45,903 nt of DNA, taken from the NCBI GenBank assembly GCA_024711125.1, contig JANJTM010000056.1:1-45903 (forward strand), written 5' to 3'. A program made the translations under genes and the position numbers. This document shows, piece by piece, positions 17,686-26,013 of this stretch. The notes under the pieces are model-generated. The model saw nothing but the letters and a program-made list of their open reading frames with translations, did not search any database and had not been told where the DNA came from. Every line of letters starts with the position of its first letter. Position 1 is the first letter of the stretch. Source of the DNA: Rhodothermales bacterium (GTDB taxonomy: Bacteria > Bacteroidota > Rhodothermia > Rhodothermales > UBA10348).

Positions 17686-18431
17686 CGCTCCGGGGGGCCG
17701 TACACGACCCGTTCGAGTACGAGTCCCTCGGGGGGCGCGGCGGGTCCGGCCTCGCGGCGGTCACCCGCGGCGAGGATGCGCGCGATATCGGTCACCGGGC
17801 GACGGCCACGCCCGACCTGGAGCAGCGTGCCCACGATCGCCCGCACCATGCCGTGCAGGAATCGGTCGGCTTCGATGACGAAGCGCCAGTCGCCGTGCCG
17901 GGCCTCCGATTCCCACGCCGCGCGGTAGACGGTACAGACGCGATTCTCGGTCTCGCTCGCGGTCCGGCAGAAGGCGTCGAACCCGTGGGTCCCGACGAGC
18001 GCGAGCGCGGCGTCGTTCATGCACGCGAAATCGACGGACGCATGCACCGGGACGCGCCACGCACGGTCGAGCACGCGGGGCTCGGTGGAGACGTGGTAGT
18101 GATATCGACGACGCCGCGCGTCGTACCGGGCATGGAACGCATCGTCGGCGACCGCGACCGCCAGGATGCGCACGGAGGGCGGAAGCACGCCGTTGAGCTG
18201 AACCTTGAGACGGCGCGCGTCCACCGGCGATTCCGACCGGAAATGGGCCACCTGGCCGCGCGCGTGTACCCCCGCGTCGGTTCGGCCGGAACCCGTGACC
18301 GGGACCCGCGTCCGCAGCACGGTTTCGAGCGCCTCCTCGAGCGCCTGCTGTACGGTCGCGCGGCCGGCCTGGACCTGCCAGCCGTGCCACGGGGCACCGT
18401 CATACTCGATCGTCAACCGGATCGTCGCCAC
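17682..18431 (-). CDS. truA: tRNA pseudouridine(38-40) synthase TruA
   Basis: The product has 249 residues. The catalytic loop GSGRTDAGVHARGQVAHF contains the conserved Asp; YDGAPWHGWQ at the N-terminus and FLHGMVRAIVGTLLQVG near the C-terminus are also TruA signatures. It modifies uridines 38-40 in the anticodon arm of many tRNAs. A GTG start at 18431 is used, with GGAG about 7 nt upstream on this strand. It is divergent from aroK with just 22 bp between the two start codons, so at least one of the two promoters must lie inside the opposing gene. Confidence 0.93.
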   Translation of the reverse strand: MATIRLTIEYDGAPWHGWQVQAGRATVQQALEEALETVLRTRVPVTGSGRTDAGVHARGQVAHFRSESPVDARRLKVQLNGVLPPSVRILAVAVADDAFHARYDARRRRYHYHVSTEPRVLDRAWRVPVHASVDFACMNDAALALVGTHGFDAFCRTASETENRVCTVYRAAWESEARHGDWRFVIEADRFLHGMVRAIVGTLLQVGRGRRPVTDIARILAAGDRREAGPAAPPEGLVLERVVYGPPER

Positions 18432-18453
18432 CGCACTCCATTAAACGGTTACC

Positions 18454-18987
18454 GTGCATACGCGCATCTACCTGACCGGGTTTATGGGTAGCGGAAAGAG
18501 TGCCGTAGGCCCGCTCGTGGCCCGGCTGCTCGGGTACACGTTTCTCGACCTCGACCGGGTGATCGAGGAGGAGACGGGGCTTCCCGTGGCCGCGCTGTTC
18601 CGCATGCACGGCGAGGCGGCGTTCCGGCACGAGGAGCGACGCGCCGTGGAGCGGATCGCGGGGCTTGATCGGGTCGTGGTGTCGCTAGGGGGCGGAGTCG
18701 TGGTCGACCCGGCGCTGCGCGCCCGGCTCCTGGAGACGGGCAGGCTCGTGTGCCTGTCGGCCCCGATGGACGTACTGGTGGAGCGCCTGTCGCGCCATCC
18801 GGAACGTCGGCCGATGCTGCACTCGAAGGACGGCGTGCCGCTGCGCGGCGAAGCCCTCGAGCGCCGGGTCAGGGAGCTGCTCGACGCCCGGGCGGCGGCG
18901 TACGCCGAGGCACACCTGACCGTCGATGCGCACGGGCCGTCGCCCCTGGATACCGCCCGCCGCGTGGTGGAGGCATTGTCGGCGTGA
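18454..18987 (+). CDS. aroK: Shikimate kinase
   Basis: The product has 177 residues. It has a Walker A loop GFMGSGKSAVG (residues 9-19), LDLDRVIEE with the shikimate-binding Asp, FRHEERR, the glycine triplet VSLGGGVVV and the LID region RPML. It phosphorylates shikimate at O3 on the path to chorismate, the precursor consumed by the trp genes further along the window. A GTG start at 18454 is used; no clear ribosome-binding site is seen, which is common in this phylum. Its TGA stop overlaps the GTG start of recQ (GTGA, 18984-18987), so recQ is likely translationally coupled. Confidence 0.92.
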   Translation: MHTRIYLTGFMGSGKSAVGPLVARLLGYTFLDLDRVIEEETGLPVAALFRMHGEAAFRHEERRAVERIAGLDRVVVSLGGGVVVDPALRARLLETGRLVCLSAPMDVLVERLSRHPERRPMLHSKDGVPLRGEALERRVRELLDARAAAYAEAHLTVDAHGPSPLDTARRVVEALSA

Positions 18988-21056
18988 GGTCGCACTCCGC
19001 ACCTCCGGTCGTCGGCGACGAAACGCCCGACGCGCCGGCCCGGGAAGCCCTCGGCCGGTGGTGGGGATACCCGGATTTCCGCCCCGGACAGCTCGACATC
19101 GTCCGGGACGTGCTCTCGGGCCGGGACGTGCTGGGCGTGCTGCCGACCGGGGCAGGCAAGTCCATCTGTTACCAGGTGCCGGCCGTCGCGACCCCGGGAC
19201 TCACCCTGGTAATCTCCCCGTTGGTCGCCCTGATGGCCGACCAGGTGGCGGGTCTGCGCGCTCGGGGAATCCCCGCGACGTTCCTCAATTCCACGCTTTC
19301 GGCCCGAGAGAGCGAGCGCCGGTGGGATGACCTGCTGGCGGGACGGTTCCGGCTTCTCTACGTGGCCCCGGAGCGGCTGTCGACCGAGGTCTTCCGCGCG
19401 CGTGCCGACCGGCTGGGTGTCGTGCGTATCGCCGTGGACGAGGCACACTGCGTCAGCGAGTGGGGACACGATTTCCGACCGGAATACCGGATGATCGGCG
19501 AGGCGCGGGGTTCGTTGGGGGGCGTTCCGATGGTGGCGCTCACGGCGACGGCCACGCCGGCGGTGCGCCGCGACATCCGGCGCCTGCTGGGGCTGCGCGA
19601 CCCGGCCGTGCACGTGCACGGGTTCGACCGACCGAACATCGTGTGGAGTCTCTTCCGCGAACCCGACAAGGCCGGTCGGCTCGAGGAGATCCTCGCCGCC
19701 GTGCCCGGAGGCGGTATCGTCTACGCCGGGTCGCGGGCCGGGGTGGAGCAGTGGGGCACGCGCCTGCGCCGGTCGGGACACGCCGTCTCGGTCTACCACG
19801 CCGGGCTCCCGGCCGAAGAGCGCACCCTGGCGCAGGATGACTGGATGGCGGGCCGAAGTCGCGTCATGGTGGCGACCAGCGCATTCGGCATGGGCATCGA
19901 CCGGCCGGACGTGCGTTTCGTGGTGCACGTGGACCCGCCGCCGTCGCTCGAGTCCTGGTACCAGGAGGCGGGACGGGCGGGGAGGGACGGGCGCATGTCG
20001 CACGCGGTCGCGCTCTGGACCCGGGCCGACGTCGAGGCGGCCAGGCGGCGGGTCGAGGAGGAGCATCCGAGCGTCGAGGACCTGCGACGCGTTTTCGACG
20101 TCGCCTGTTCGATGGCGACGGTCGCCGTGGGATCGACCGAGACGGTCCCGTTCGCCGTGGACGTCCACCGCGTGGCCACGGTCACGGGGCTGTCGGCGTC
20201 GAAAGTGCGCAGGTCGGTGGAGCTGCTCGAACGGCAGGGAGCATGGCATCGGCGCAGCCTGCCCGACGGATGGGGGTTGCTGCGGGTGAGGGGAGGGTTT
20301 CCGTCGCTGGCCGCGTACGCCGCGGCGATCGAAGCCAAGGAGCAGTCGGCGAGGTCGGGCGCCATCGTGCGCACGGCCGAGGGGTTGGTGCGCCACGCGT
20401 CGGCCGAGGCCGATGCGGCGTGGTGGGCGTTCGACGCGGCGCGGATGGCCCGGCGCTCGGGCGTTTCGACGGACGAGTTCCTTTTCGCCATGGACCTGCT
20501 GCAGGAGCGCGATCTCGTGGCCTGGCTCGCTCCCGGGCGGGCCGACCGTTTCGCGCTGGCGGGACCCCGTCCCGCCCGGCTCCCGGTGGACGGTGCGGCG
20601 GTTCGCGGAAGCCGGACCCGGGCGGCCGGCCGTTTCCGGGCCCTCGAGCGGTTCATCGAGTGGCCCGGGTGTCGGCGACACGCGCTGTTGGCCTACTTCG
20701 GGGAAGCCTCACCCGACCGGTGCGGTCGGTGCGACCGGTGCCTCGGCCGGCACCGCCCGTTGGTGGTCACGGCCGAGCACGAACCGGTCCTGCGGGAAAT
20801 GCTCGAGCGGGCGCGGCGCGGCGAGGCACCCGACGGAGGTGCCGCGGCGGCCGCGCTCAGGCCCTGGAAGCGCCGCGCGTTGGAGGACTGGCTGGTCCAG
20901 TCGGGCTACCTCGAGCCGGACGACGTCCGGGGTGGACCGCCGCGCGCGACGGCCGCGGGGCTCGAGCGGCTACGCCTGGCCGAGGCGGCAACCGCTCAGC
21001 GGGCCGCCGACGAGTCGGCCGGGAGCGCGTTCAGTCTGTCCAGTACCGACCCGTAG
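18984..21056 (+). CDS. recQ: RecQ family ATP-dependent DNA helicase
   Basis: The product has 690 residues from a GTG overlapping the aroK stop. The helicase motifs are complete: FRPGQLDIVRDVL (motif 0), LPTGAGKS (Walker A, Lys59), VDEAHC (DEAH, 152-155), ALTATAT, and GMGIDRPDVRFVVH followed by YQEAGRAGRDG. A winged-helix-like stretch (VDVHRVATVTGLSASKVRRSVELL) comes next, and the four zinc cysteines appear late (Cys563, Cys580, Cys583, Cys586; CGRCDRC). In E. coli RecQ the zinc module directly follows the helicase core, so this is a variant layout. No HRDC domain is evident. RecQ unwinds DNA 3' to 5' in recombination repair. The last 61 bases overlap the convergent DUF4296 gene. Confidence 0.92.
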   Translation: MRSHSAPPVVGDETPDAPAREALGRWWGYPDFRPGQLDIVRDVLSGRDVLGVLPTGAGKSICYQVPAVATPGLTLVISPLVALMADQVAGLRARGIPATFLNSTLSARESERRWDDLLAGRFRLLYVAPERLSTEVFRARADRLGVVRIAVDEAHCVSEWGHDFRPEYRMIGEARGSLGGVPMVALTATATPAVRRDIRRLLGLRDPAVHVHGFDRPNIVWSLFREPDKAGRLEEILAAVPGGGIVYAGSRAGVEQWGTRLRRSGHAVSVYHAGLPAEERTLAQDDWMAGRSRVMVATSAFGMGIDRPDVRFVVHVDPPPSLESWYQEAGRAGRDGRMSHAVALWTRADVEAARRRVEEEHPSVEDLRRVFDVACSMATVAVGSTETVPFAVDVHRVATVTGLSASKVRRSVELLERQGAWHRRSLPDGWGLLRVRGGFPSLAAYAAAIEAKEQSARSGAIVRTAEGLVRHASAEADAAWWAFDAARMARRSGVSTDEFLFAMDLLQERDLVAWLAPGRADRFALAGPRPARLPVDGAAVRGSRTRAAGRFRALERFIEWPGCRRHALLAYFGEASPDRCGRCDRCLGRHRPLVVTAEHEPVLREMLERARRGEAPDGGAAAAALRPWKRRALEDWLVQSGYLEPDDVRGGPPRATAAGLERLRLAEAATAQRAADESAGSAFSLSSTDP

Positions 21057-21328
21057 ATGCCCACGAACGCGTCGGGGTGGTCCCGAAGCCACGCCACCGA
21101 CGCCTCGAAATCGGCCGGATCCACGCCGTGCCTCTGCAGCACCGAGTCCCGCTGGCCGTCCGGGACGCCCGACTCGAGGCGCAGGCGGGCCCCGGCGAGG
21201 TGCAGGTCGGCGAAGAGGACGACGAGGGTCGAGTCGGGCAGCGGGGCCGCCTCCGGAGGGCGGCCGCACGCCGCGGCCAGCAGCGCCGCCGCGCTCATCC
21301 CGGCGAGGAAACGCGCGGGGGCGGTCAT
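20996..21328 (-). CDS. DUF4296-like lipoprotein
   Basis: The product has 110 residues with a lipobox (LLAAAC, Cys21). The core LPDSTLVVLFADLHLAGARL and the end VDPADFEASVAWLRDHPDAFVGIYGSVLDRLNAL match the DUF4296 pattern, a small helical Bacteroidota lipoprotein of unknown function. The start ATG overlaps the stop of the DUF4837 gene by 4 nt. The 3' end runs 61 nt into recQ on the opposite strand; because both reading frames show family-typical sequence up to the overlap, this looks like a real overlap of genes. It is the last gene of the long trp-containing run. Confidence 0.75.
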   Translation of the reverse strand: MTAPARFLAGMSAAALLAAACGRPPEAAPLPDSTLVVLFADLHLAGARLRLESGVPDGQRDSVLQRHGVDPADFEASVAWLRDHPDAFVGIYGSVLDRLNALPADSSAAR

Positions 21329-22452
21329 GGAGTCGACGCCCTGCGCAGCGAGTCGGCTTCGGCTTCGGCCGCCGTGCGGAAGGACCACGCGATGACCTCC
21401 ATCTGCCGAAGGAAGTCGCGCTTTTCGAAGCCCGGCGCGAAGACCATGCCGTCGATCACGTAGGTGCGGCCGCTGTCCTGGTCGTAGAAGCCGTAGGTGA
21501 CGAACGGTCCGCCCATGCCCGCGGCGACCTGCGTGCCGTCGGGACCGTCGCCGACCATGTGCCAGAGTCCGCGGACCTCGTACCCGAAGCGGTCCAGGAA
21601 GTTGATGTTCTCCCACTCGAGGGGCCTCCGCTCGTCGACCGTCACGTAGTCTCCGAGGTTGCCGTTCACGTGCGTACGCGTGAGACGGTTGCGGGCGGCG
21701 AGAATCCACTCCGGGGTCAGGTCGGCCGGGGTCGCCTCGTCGGTGTACCAGACGAAGAGGCTGCGCCAGGAGTCGGGAGAAACGATCCGGCGCAGCCACA
21801 CGAACTGCGTGGTATCGATCGCCACCTGGTAGTCGTGCTGCGCATCCACCGCGAAACCGTGCGTTTCCAGGAGGCGCTGCTCGATGTCGGGCTGTCTTCC
21901 CTTCTCGAACATGTCCTCGTGCATGCGCTCGCGCGTGATCGCGTTGAAGGCGTACCGGATCTGCTCTCCGTTCTCGCGGAGGACCTGGGCCACGTCCTCG
22001 GCGGTCGCGCCGAGGAGGTAGTAGACCTGCTGGTCTTCCCGCCACAGGTCCCGACGCGCGATCACGGCCGCCCTTCCGCCCATCACGGCCTCCACGGCGG
22101 CCGAGTCGAGACGGCTGCGGATGAACCGCGCCTCCTGCGTATCGTCACCCAGGGGAGCCGCGAACACGAGGTTCTTGAGCGCGCGCACCCCCTCGAAGAT
22201 GCGCTGGTTCGGCAGCGCCGTGGGCTTCAGATCGAAATAGGGTTCGGGGGCCGGAAGCGTCGCGATCCACGGCGCGAGTTCTTCCTTGAGGACCTCCCCC
22301 AGCGGGCCGTTCCAGTGCGTGCTGTCGATCACGACCGTGATCTCGCCTTCACGGCCGGCGGCCTTGGGTTTGTAGGACAGGCTCTCGCATCCGGTGGCTG
22401 CCATCGACGCGACGAAGACAGCGGCGAGGAGCAGGAGGCGCGATTTCGGCAT
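21325..22452 (-). CDS. DUF4837 family lipoprotein
   Basis: The product has 375 residues with a lipobox (AATGC, Cys22). The body starts with KPKAAGREGEITVVIDSTHWNG and ends with a stretch containing MGGPFVTYGFYDQDSGRTYVIDGMVFAPG and KRDFLRQMEVIAWSF, which I recognise as DUF4837, a Bacteroidota family of unknown function. It is separated from trpA by 92 bp, in which no T-run terminator is visible on this strand, so read-through from the trp genes is possible. The product is probably in the periplasm or outer membrane. The link with tryptophan genes may be only positional. Confidence 0.8.
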   Translation of the reverse strand: MPKSRLLLLAAVFVASMAATGCESLSYKPKAAGREGEITVVIDSTHWNGPLGEVLKEELAPWIATLPAPEPYFDLKPTALPNQRIFEGVRALKNLVFAAPLGDDTQEARFIRSRLDSAAVEAVMGGRAAVIARRDLWREDQQVYYLLGATAEDVAQVLRENGEQIRYAFNAITRERMHEDMFEKGRQPDIEQRLLETHGFAVDAQHDYQVAIDTTQFVWLRRIVSPDSWRSLFVWYTDEATPADLTPEWILAARNRLTRTHVNGNLGDYVTVDERRPLEWENINFLDRFGYEVRGLWHMVGDGPDGTQVAAGMGGPFVTYGFYDQDSGRTYVIDGMVFAPGFEKRDFLRQMEVIAWSFRTAAEAEADSLRRASTP

Positions 22453-22544
22453 GGCGTCGGGGCCCGTCTTCTCGTGGGGGATCCGCGTTCACGCACGCGA
22501 CGGGCGCGGGTTTCGCGGGCCGCGCCGATTGCCGCGGGCGGTGG

Positions 22545-23348
22545 TCAGGGGCGCAGTCCGGTCACGAAGGCCGTCACCCGTGCCAGGCGGGTGGGCTCGT
22601 CGAGGTCGGGGTCGTCCCAGAGGCGTTCGATTTCGCGGATGAGCGCCGATCCGACGATGAAACCGTCGGTGGACGCCGTCAGCCGCCGGGCGTCGTCGGC
22701 CGAGCGGATTCCGAAACCGACCAGCAGCGGGTTGCGCCGTACGAGCGGCCGAATCCGCTCGAGGTAGGCCGATACCGCATCGACGGTCCCGAGTCCGGTG
22801 CCCGTGAGCCCGGTGATGGACACGGCGTAGACGAATCCGCCCGAGAGCGCGTCCACGCGTGCCACGCGGTCGTCGGGCGTGTTCGGCGCCACGAGGTGCA
22901 CGAGGTCGATTCCGTGCCGCTCGGCGGCGCCGGCGACGAGACCGCGTTCCTCGGGCGGAAGGTCGGGCAGAATGAGCGCGTCCACGCCGGCATCCCGCGC
23001 GTCGCCGAAAAACCGGTCCACTCCATAGCGGAAAACCGGGTTCACGTATCCCATCAACACCAGCGGGGTGGACGATCCGCTTCGGAAGCCGGCCGCAATC
23101 TCGAGCGTATGGCGCATCGAGGCGCCGGCCGCGAGCGCACGTTCGCTGGCCTGCTGGATGGGCAGACCCTCGGCGAGCGGATCCGAGAACGGCATGCCGA
23201 GCTCGATGAAATCGGCATTGCCCGCGTCGATGGCACGCAGGATGCCGGGCGAGGCGTCCGGGGACGGGAATCCGCCCGTGACGAAGATCCCCATCGCTTT
23301 CCGGCCGCCGGTCGAGGCCGCGACCAGGCGTTCGCGCAGACGTGACAT
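22545..23348 (-). CDS. trpA: Tryptophan synthase alpha chain
   Basis: The product has 267 residues. It converts indole-3-glycerol phosphate to indole and glyceraldehyde-3-phosphate and passes indole to TrpB. Motifs: IFVTGGFPSPD, FIELGMPFSDPLAEG (catalytic Glu49), LMGYVNPVFRYG, DALILPDLPPEE, SITGLTGTG and VGFGI followed by FIVGSALI. Counting residues, the second catalytic acid of the Salmonella enzyme (Asp60 in PLADG) is Glu60 here (PLAEG; codon GAG on the minus strand). Glu at this place reportedly keeps partial activity in the enteric enzyme, so the protein may still work. It starts one base after the trpB stop (TGACATG). Confidence 0.95.
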   Translation of the reverse strand: MSRLRERLVAASTGGRKAMGIFVTGGFPSPDASPGILRAIDAGNADFIELGMPFSDPLAEGLPIQQASERALAAGASMRHTLEIAAGFRSGSSTPLVLMGYVNPVFRYGVDRFFGDARDAGVDALILPDLPPEERGLVAGAAERHGIDLVHLVAPNTPDDRVARVDALSGGFVYAVSITGLTGTGLGTVDAVSAYLERIRPLVRRNPLLVGFGIRSADDARRLTASTDGFIVGSALIREIERLWDDPDLDEPTRLARVTAFVTGLRP

Positions 23349-23349
23349 G

Positions 23350-24543
23350 TCAGACGTGCTCCGCGATCGTGCCCATGTCCTTGTCGCCGCGGCCCGAGCA
23401 GCCGAGCACCAGCACCCGGTCGCGACCCAGCGAGCGGGTCAGTTCCGGCAGCAGGGCGACCGCGTGCGCGGTCTCGAGCGCCGGAATGATGCCCTCGAAC
23501 GTCGACAACAGGCGCACGCCTTCGAGCGCCTCTTCGTCCGTGGCCGAACGGTAGGTCACCCGTCCGGTGTCCTTGAGCCAGGCGTGCTCCGGACCGACGC
23601 CGGGGTAGTCGAGCCCGGCCGATATCGAGTGGGCCAGTTCGACCTGGCCGTCGTCGTCCTGCAGCAGGTAGCTCATCGCGCCGTGCAGGATGCCGGGAGA
23701 TCCTTTCGTCAGGGTGGCGGCGTGTCGGCCGCCCAACCCCTCGCCCGCGGCTTCGACCCCGTAGATGGCGACCGAGCGATCGTCGAGGAAGGGATGGAAG
23801 AGACCGATCGCATTCGAACCGCCGCCGACGCAGGCGACGAGCGCGTCCGGGGTTTCCCGTCCCTCGGTCTCCAGCAGCTGCCGGCGGGTTTCGAGCCCGA
23901 TGACGCGCTGGAAGTCCCGCACCATCATCGGGTAGGGATGTGGCCCAACGACCGACCCGATGATATAGAACGTGTCGTGCACGTTCGTCACCCAGTCGCG
24001 GATCGCCTCGTTGGTGGCGTCCTTCAGCGTGCGGCTTCCGCTCGTGGCCGGTCGCACCTCGGCGCCCAGCAGGCGCATGCGCAGCACGTTCAGCCGCTGC
24101 CGCTCCATGTCCTCGGACCCCATGTAGACGACGCACTGCAGCCCGAACCGGGCGCAGACGGTGGCCGTGGCGACGCCGTGCTGTCCTGCGCCGGTCTCGG
24201 CGATGATGCGTGTCTTGCCCATCCGCCGGGCGAGCAGGATCTGGCCGACCGTGTTGTTGATCTTGTGCGCGCCGGTATGGCACAGGTCCTCACGCTTGAG
24301 CCAGATGCGTGCGCCGCCGAGATGCGCGGTCAGACGCCCGGCGTACGTAAGCGGGGTGGGGCGTCCGACGTAGTTCGCGAGCAGATCGTCGAGTTCGCTC
24401 ACGAACCCCGGATCGTTTCGGGCCTCGCGGTAGGCCTCGGCCAGCGCCTGGGTTGCCGGAACGAGGATTTCCGGCACGTAGGTGCCCCCGTACGGCCCGA
24501 AGTGCCCGGTTTCGTCGGGAATGGAAAGGGCGGAAGGCGTCAT
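23350..24543 (-). CDS. trpB: Tryptophan synthase beta chain
   Basis: The product has 397 residues. The PLP lysine is Lys94 in [29 protein letters not shown], the phosphate-binding GGGSNAIG and the C-terminal SGRGDKD are all in order, which places it with the main TrpB1 type that pairs with TrpA. It condenses indole with serine. It starts 10 bp after trpF on the same strand and is followed directly by trpA, as expected for a two-subunit complex that channels indole. No truncation or unusual composition is visible. Confidence 0.97.
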   Translation of the reverse strand: MTPSALSIPDETGHFGPYGGTYVPEILVPATQALAEAYREARNDPGFVSELDDLLANYVGRPTPLTYAGRLTAHLGGARIWLKREDLCHTGAHKINNTVGQILLARRMGKTRIIAETGAGQHGVATATVCARFGLQCVVYMGSEDMERQRLNVLRMRLLGAEVRPATSGSRTLKDATNEAIRDWVTNVHDTFYIIGSVVGPHPYPMMVRDFQRVIGLETRRQLLETEGRETPDALVACVGGGSNAIGLFHPFLDDRSVAIYGVEAAGEGLGGRHAATLTKGSPGILHGAMSYLLQDDDGQVELAHSISAGLDYPGVGPEHAWLKDTGRVTYRSATDEEALEGVRLLSTFEGIIPALETAHAVALLPELTRSLGRDRVLVLGCSGRGDKDMGTIAEHV

Positions 24544-24553
24544 CGGGTTCGAT

Positions 24554-25201
24554 TCAGTCCGGCTCGCCCCGGAAGCGGGCGAGAGCCTCGAAAAGGGCCT
24601 CTACGCGGGCATAGTCCTTCACGCCCGGGGTGCTCTCCACGCCGGACGCGACATCGACGGCGAAAGGAAGCACCCGCTGCGCGGCCTCGGCCGCGTTCTC
24701 GGGCCTCAGGCCGCCGGCCAGGAAGACCGGAATCCCGGCCCTCGCGACGACTTCCGCGGCCACGTTCCAATCGAAAACCCGGCCGGTGCCCCCGCGGAGG
24801 TCACCCGCGCGCGCATCGAGCAGGGCGTACGCGATGGCGCCGCGGTAACGGCCGATCGATTCGAGAAGATCTGCGGAGGTCGTTCCGGGCGTCACGCCGA
24901 ATGCCTTGATCACCGGTCGCTCGATGCGTCCGCACGCTTCGGGGGTCTCGTCGCCGTGCAGTTGCACGAGGCCGAAACGGGCCGTGTCGGCGTCCCGGTT
25001 GACCGAGTCCGGTTCGGCATCCTGGAAAATGCCGACCGTCTCCGGGCCGTACAGCCACTCGATGATGTCGCGGGCCTCGGCGGCGGTAACGTGCCTCGGG
25101 CTGGATTCGTGCCGTACGAAGCCCACGTAGTCGGCACCCGCCGAAGCCGCGTACCGGGCGTCGGCCAGATTGGTCATTCCGCAGAGCTTGACGCGGATCA
25201 T
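24554..25201 (-). CDS. trpF: Phosphoribosylanthranilate isomerase
   Basis: The product has 215 residues. KLCGMT carries the catalytic Cys7, [14 protein letters not shown] is typical of the second strand-helix unit, LVQLHGDET is conserved, and the closing [17 protein letters not shown] carries the catalytic Asp and the phosphate loop. It performs the Amadori rearrangement between TrpD and TrpC. Its ATG overlaps the trpC stop (ATGA, 25198-25201), implying translational coupling. It is a stand-alone gene here, not fused to trpC as in enteric bacteria. Confidence 0.95.
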   Translation of the reverse strand: MIRVKLCGMTNLADARYAASAGADYVGFVRHESSPRHVTAAEARDIIEWLYGPETVGIFQDAEPDSVNRDADTARFGLVQLHGDETPEACGRIERPVIKAFGVTPGTTSADLLESIGRYRGAIAYALLDARAGDLRGGTGRVFDWNVAAEVVARAGIPVFLAGGLRPENAAEAAQRVLPFAVDVASGVESTPGVKDYARVEALFEALARFRGEPD

Positions 25202-26010
25202 GGGCTCATGATCTGTTCGAGTAGGCGACGGGTCTGTTCGCGCAGCCGGGCCAGTTCCACCCCGGGGTCCGCGGCCCGCATGAAGGTCTCCCCGACGAGC
25301 ACGGCGTCCAGGCCGGAGCGGCGTACGGCCGCGAAATCGGCAGCCGACCTGAGGCCGCTCTCGGCGACCCGGACGATGGAGTCGGGAACGGCCGCCAGCA
25401 CGCGCGCGGCGTGCGAGCGGTCCACGACGAACGTGTGCAGGTCGCGGTTGTTCACCCCGACGATGCGCACGCGGTCGAAATCGAGTCGCTCCAGTTCCCG
25501 TTCGGCGTAACACTCGACGAGACACGAGAGTCCGAGTTCGGTCGCGGCCTCGTGGAGTTCCGAAAGGTGGCCGCGGTCGAGCACGGCGGCGATCAGCAGC
25601 ACGGCATCGGCACCGAACGCGCGCGCTTCGGTCAGCTGGTACGGATCGACCACGAAGTCCTTGCGCAGGAGCGGGATACCGACGGCGCCGCGGACGGCGG
25701 CAAGGTCGTCCAGCGATCCGCCGAAGAACTCGGGTTCGGTCAATACCGAGACGGCGGCAGCGCCCGCGGTCTCGTACGACGCCGCGATGGCGAGCGGGTC
25801 GTAGGGATCCCGGAGCAGGCCCTTCGACGGCGAACGCCGCTTGCACTCGGCGATTACCGCGAGGTCCTCCCTCCGGAGCGAGGCCGCCAGGTCGATCGGA
25901 ACGCGGTGGAACGCGTCACGCGCTTCCAGGCTGGAGCGCGGGATGCGTACCCGGCGCTCGGCGACCGAACTCCGGGTCGCGGCCACGATGTCGTCGAGAA
26001 TCGTAGGCAT
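25198..26010 (-). CDS. trpC: Indole-3-glycerol phosphate synthase
   Basis: The product has 270 residues, an alpha/beta barrel enzyme closing the indole ring. AVIAECKRRSPSKG holds the catalytic lysine region, SVLTEPEFFGG and PLLRKDFVVDPYQL hold further active-site residues, and LVECYAERELE, GVNNRDLHTF and VAESGLRS complete the family pattern. It is 3 bp after trpD and overlaps trpF by 4 nt. The order trpD-trpC-trpF-trpB-trpA follows the pathway order apart from the TrpC/TrpF swap. Confidence 0.96.
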   Translation of the reverse strand: MPTILDDIVAATRSSVAERRVRIPRSSLEARDAFHRVPIDLAASLRREDLAVIAECKRRSPSKGLLRDPYDPLAIAASYETAGAAAVSVLTEPEFFGGSLDDLAAVRGAVGIPLLRKDFVVDPYQLTEARAFGADAVLLIAAVLDRGHLSELHEAATELGLSCLVECYAERELERLDFDRVRIVGVNNRDLHTFVVDRSHAARVLAAVPDSIVRVAESGLRSAADFAAVRRSGLDAVLVGETFMRAADPGVELARLREQTRRLLEQIMSP

Positions 26011-26013
26011 CGA

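Noticed and set aside
22453-22544. Terminator separating trpA from DUF4837
   Set aside because: GC-rich but without a stable hairpin followed by T residues on the minus strand.
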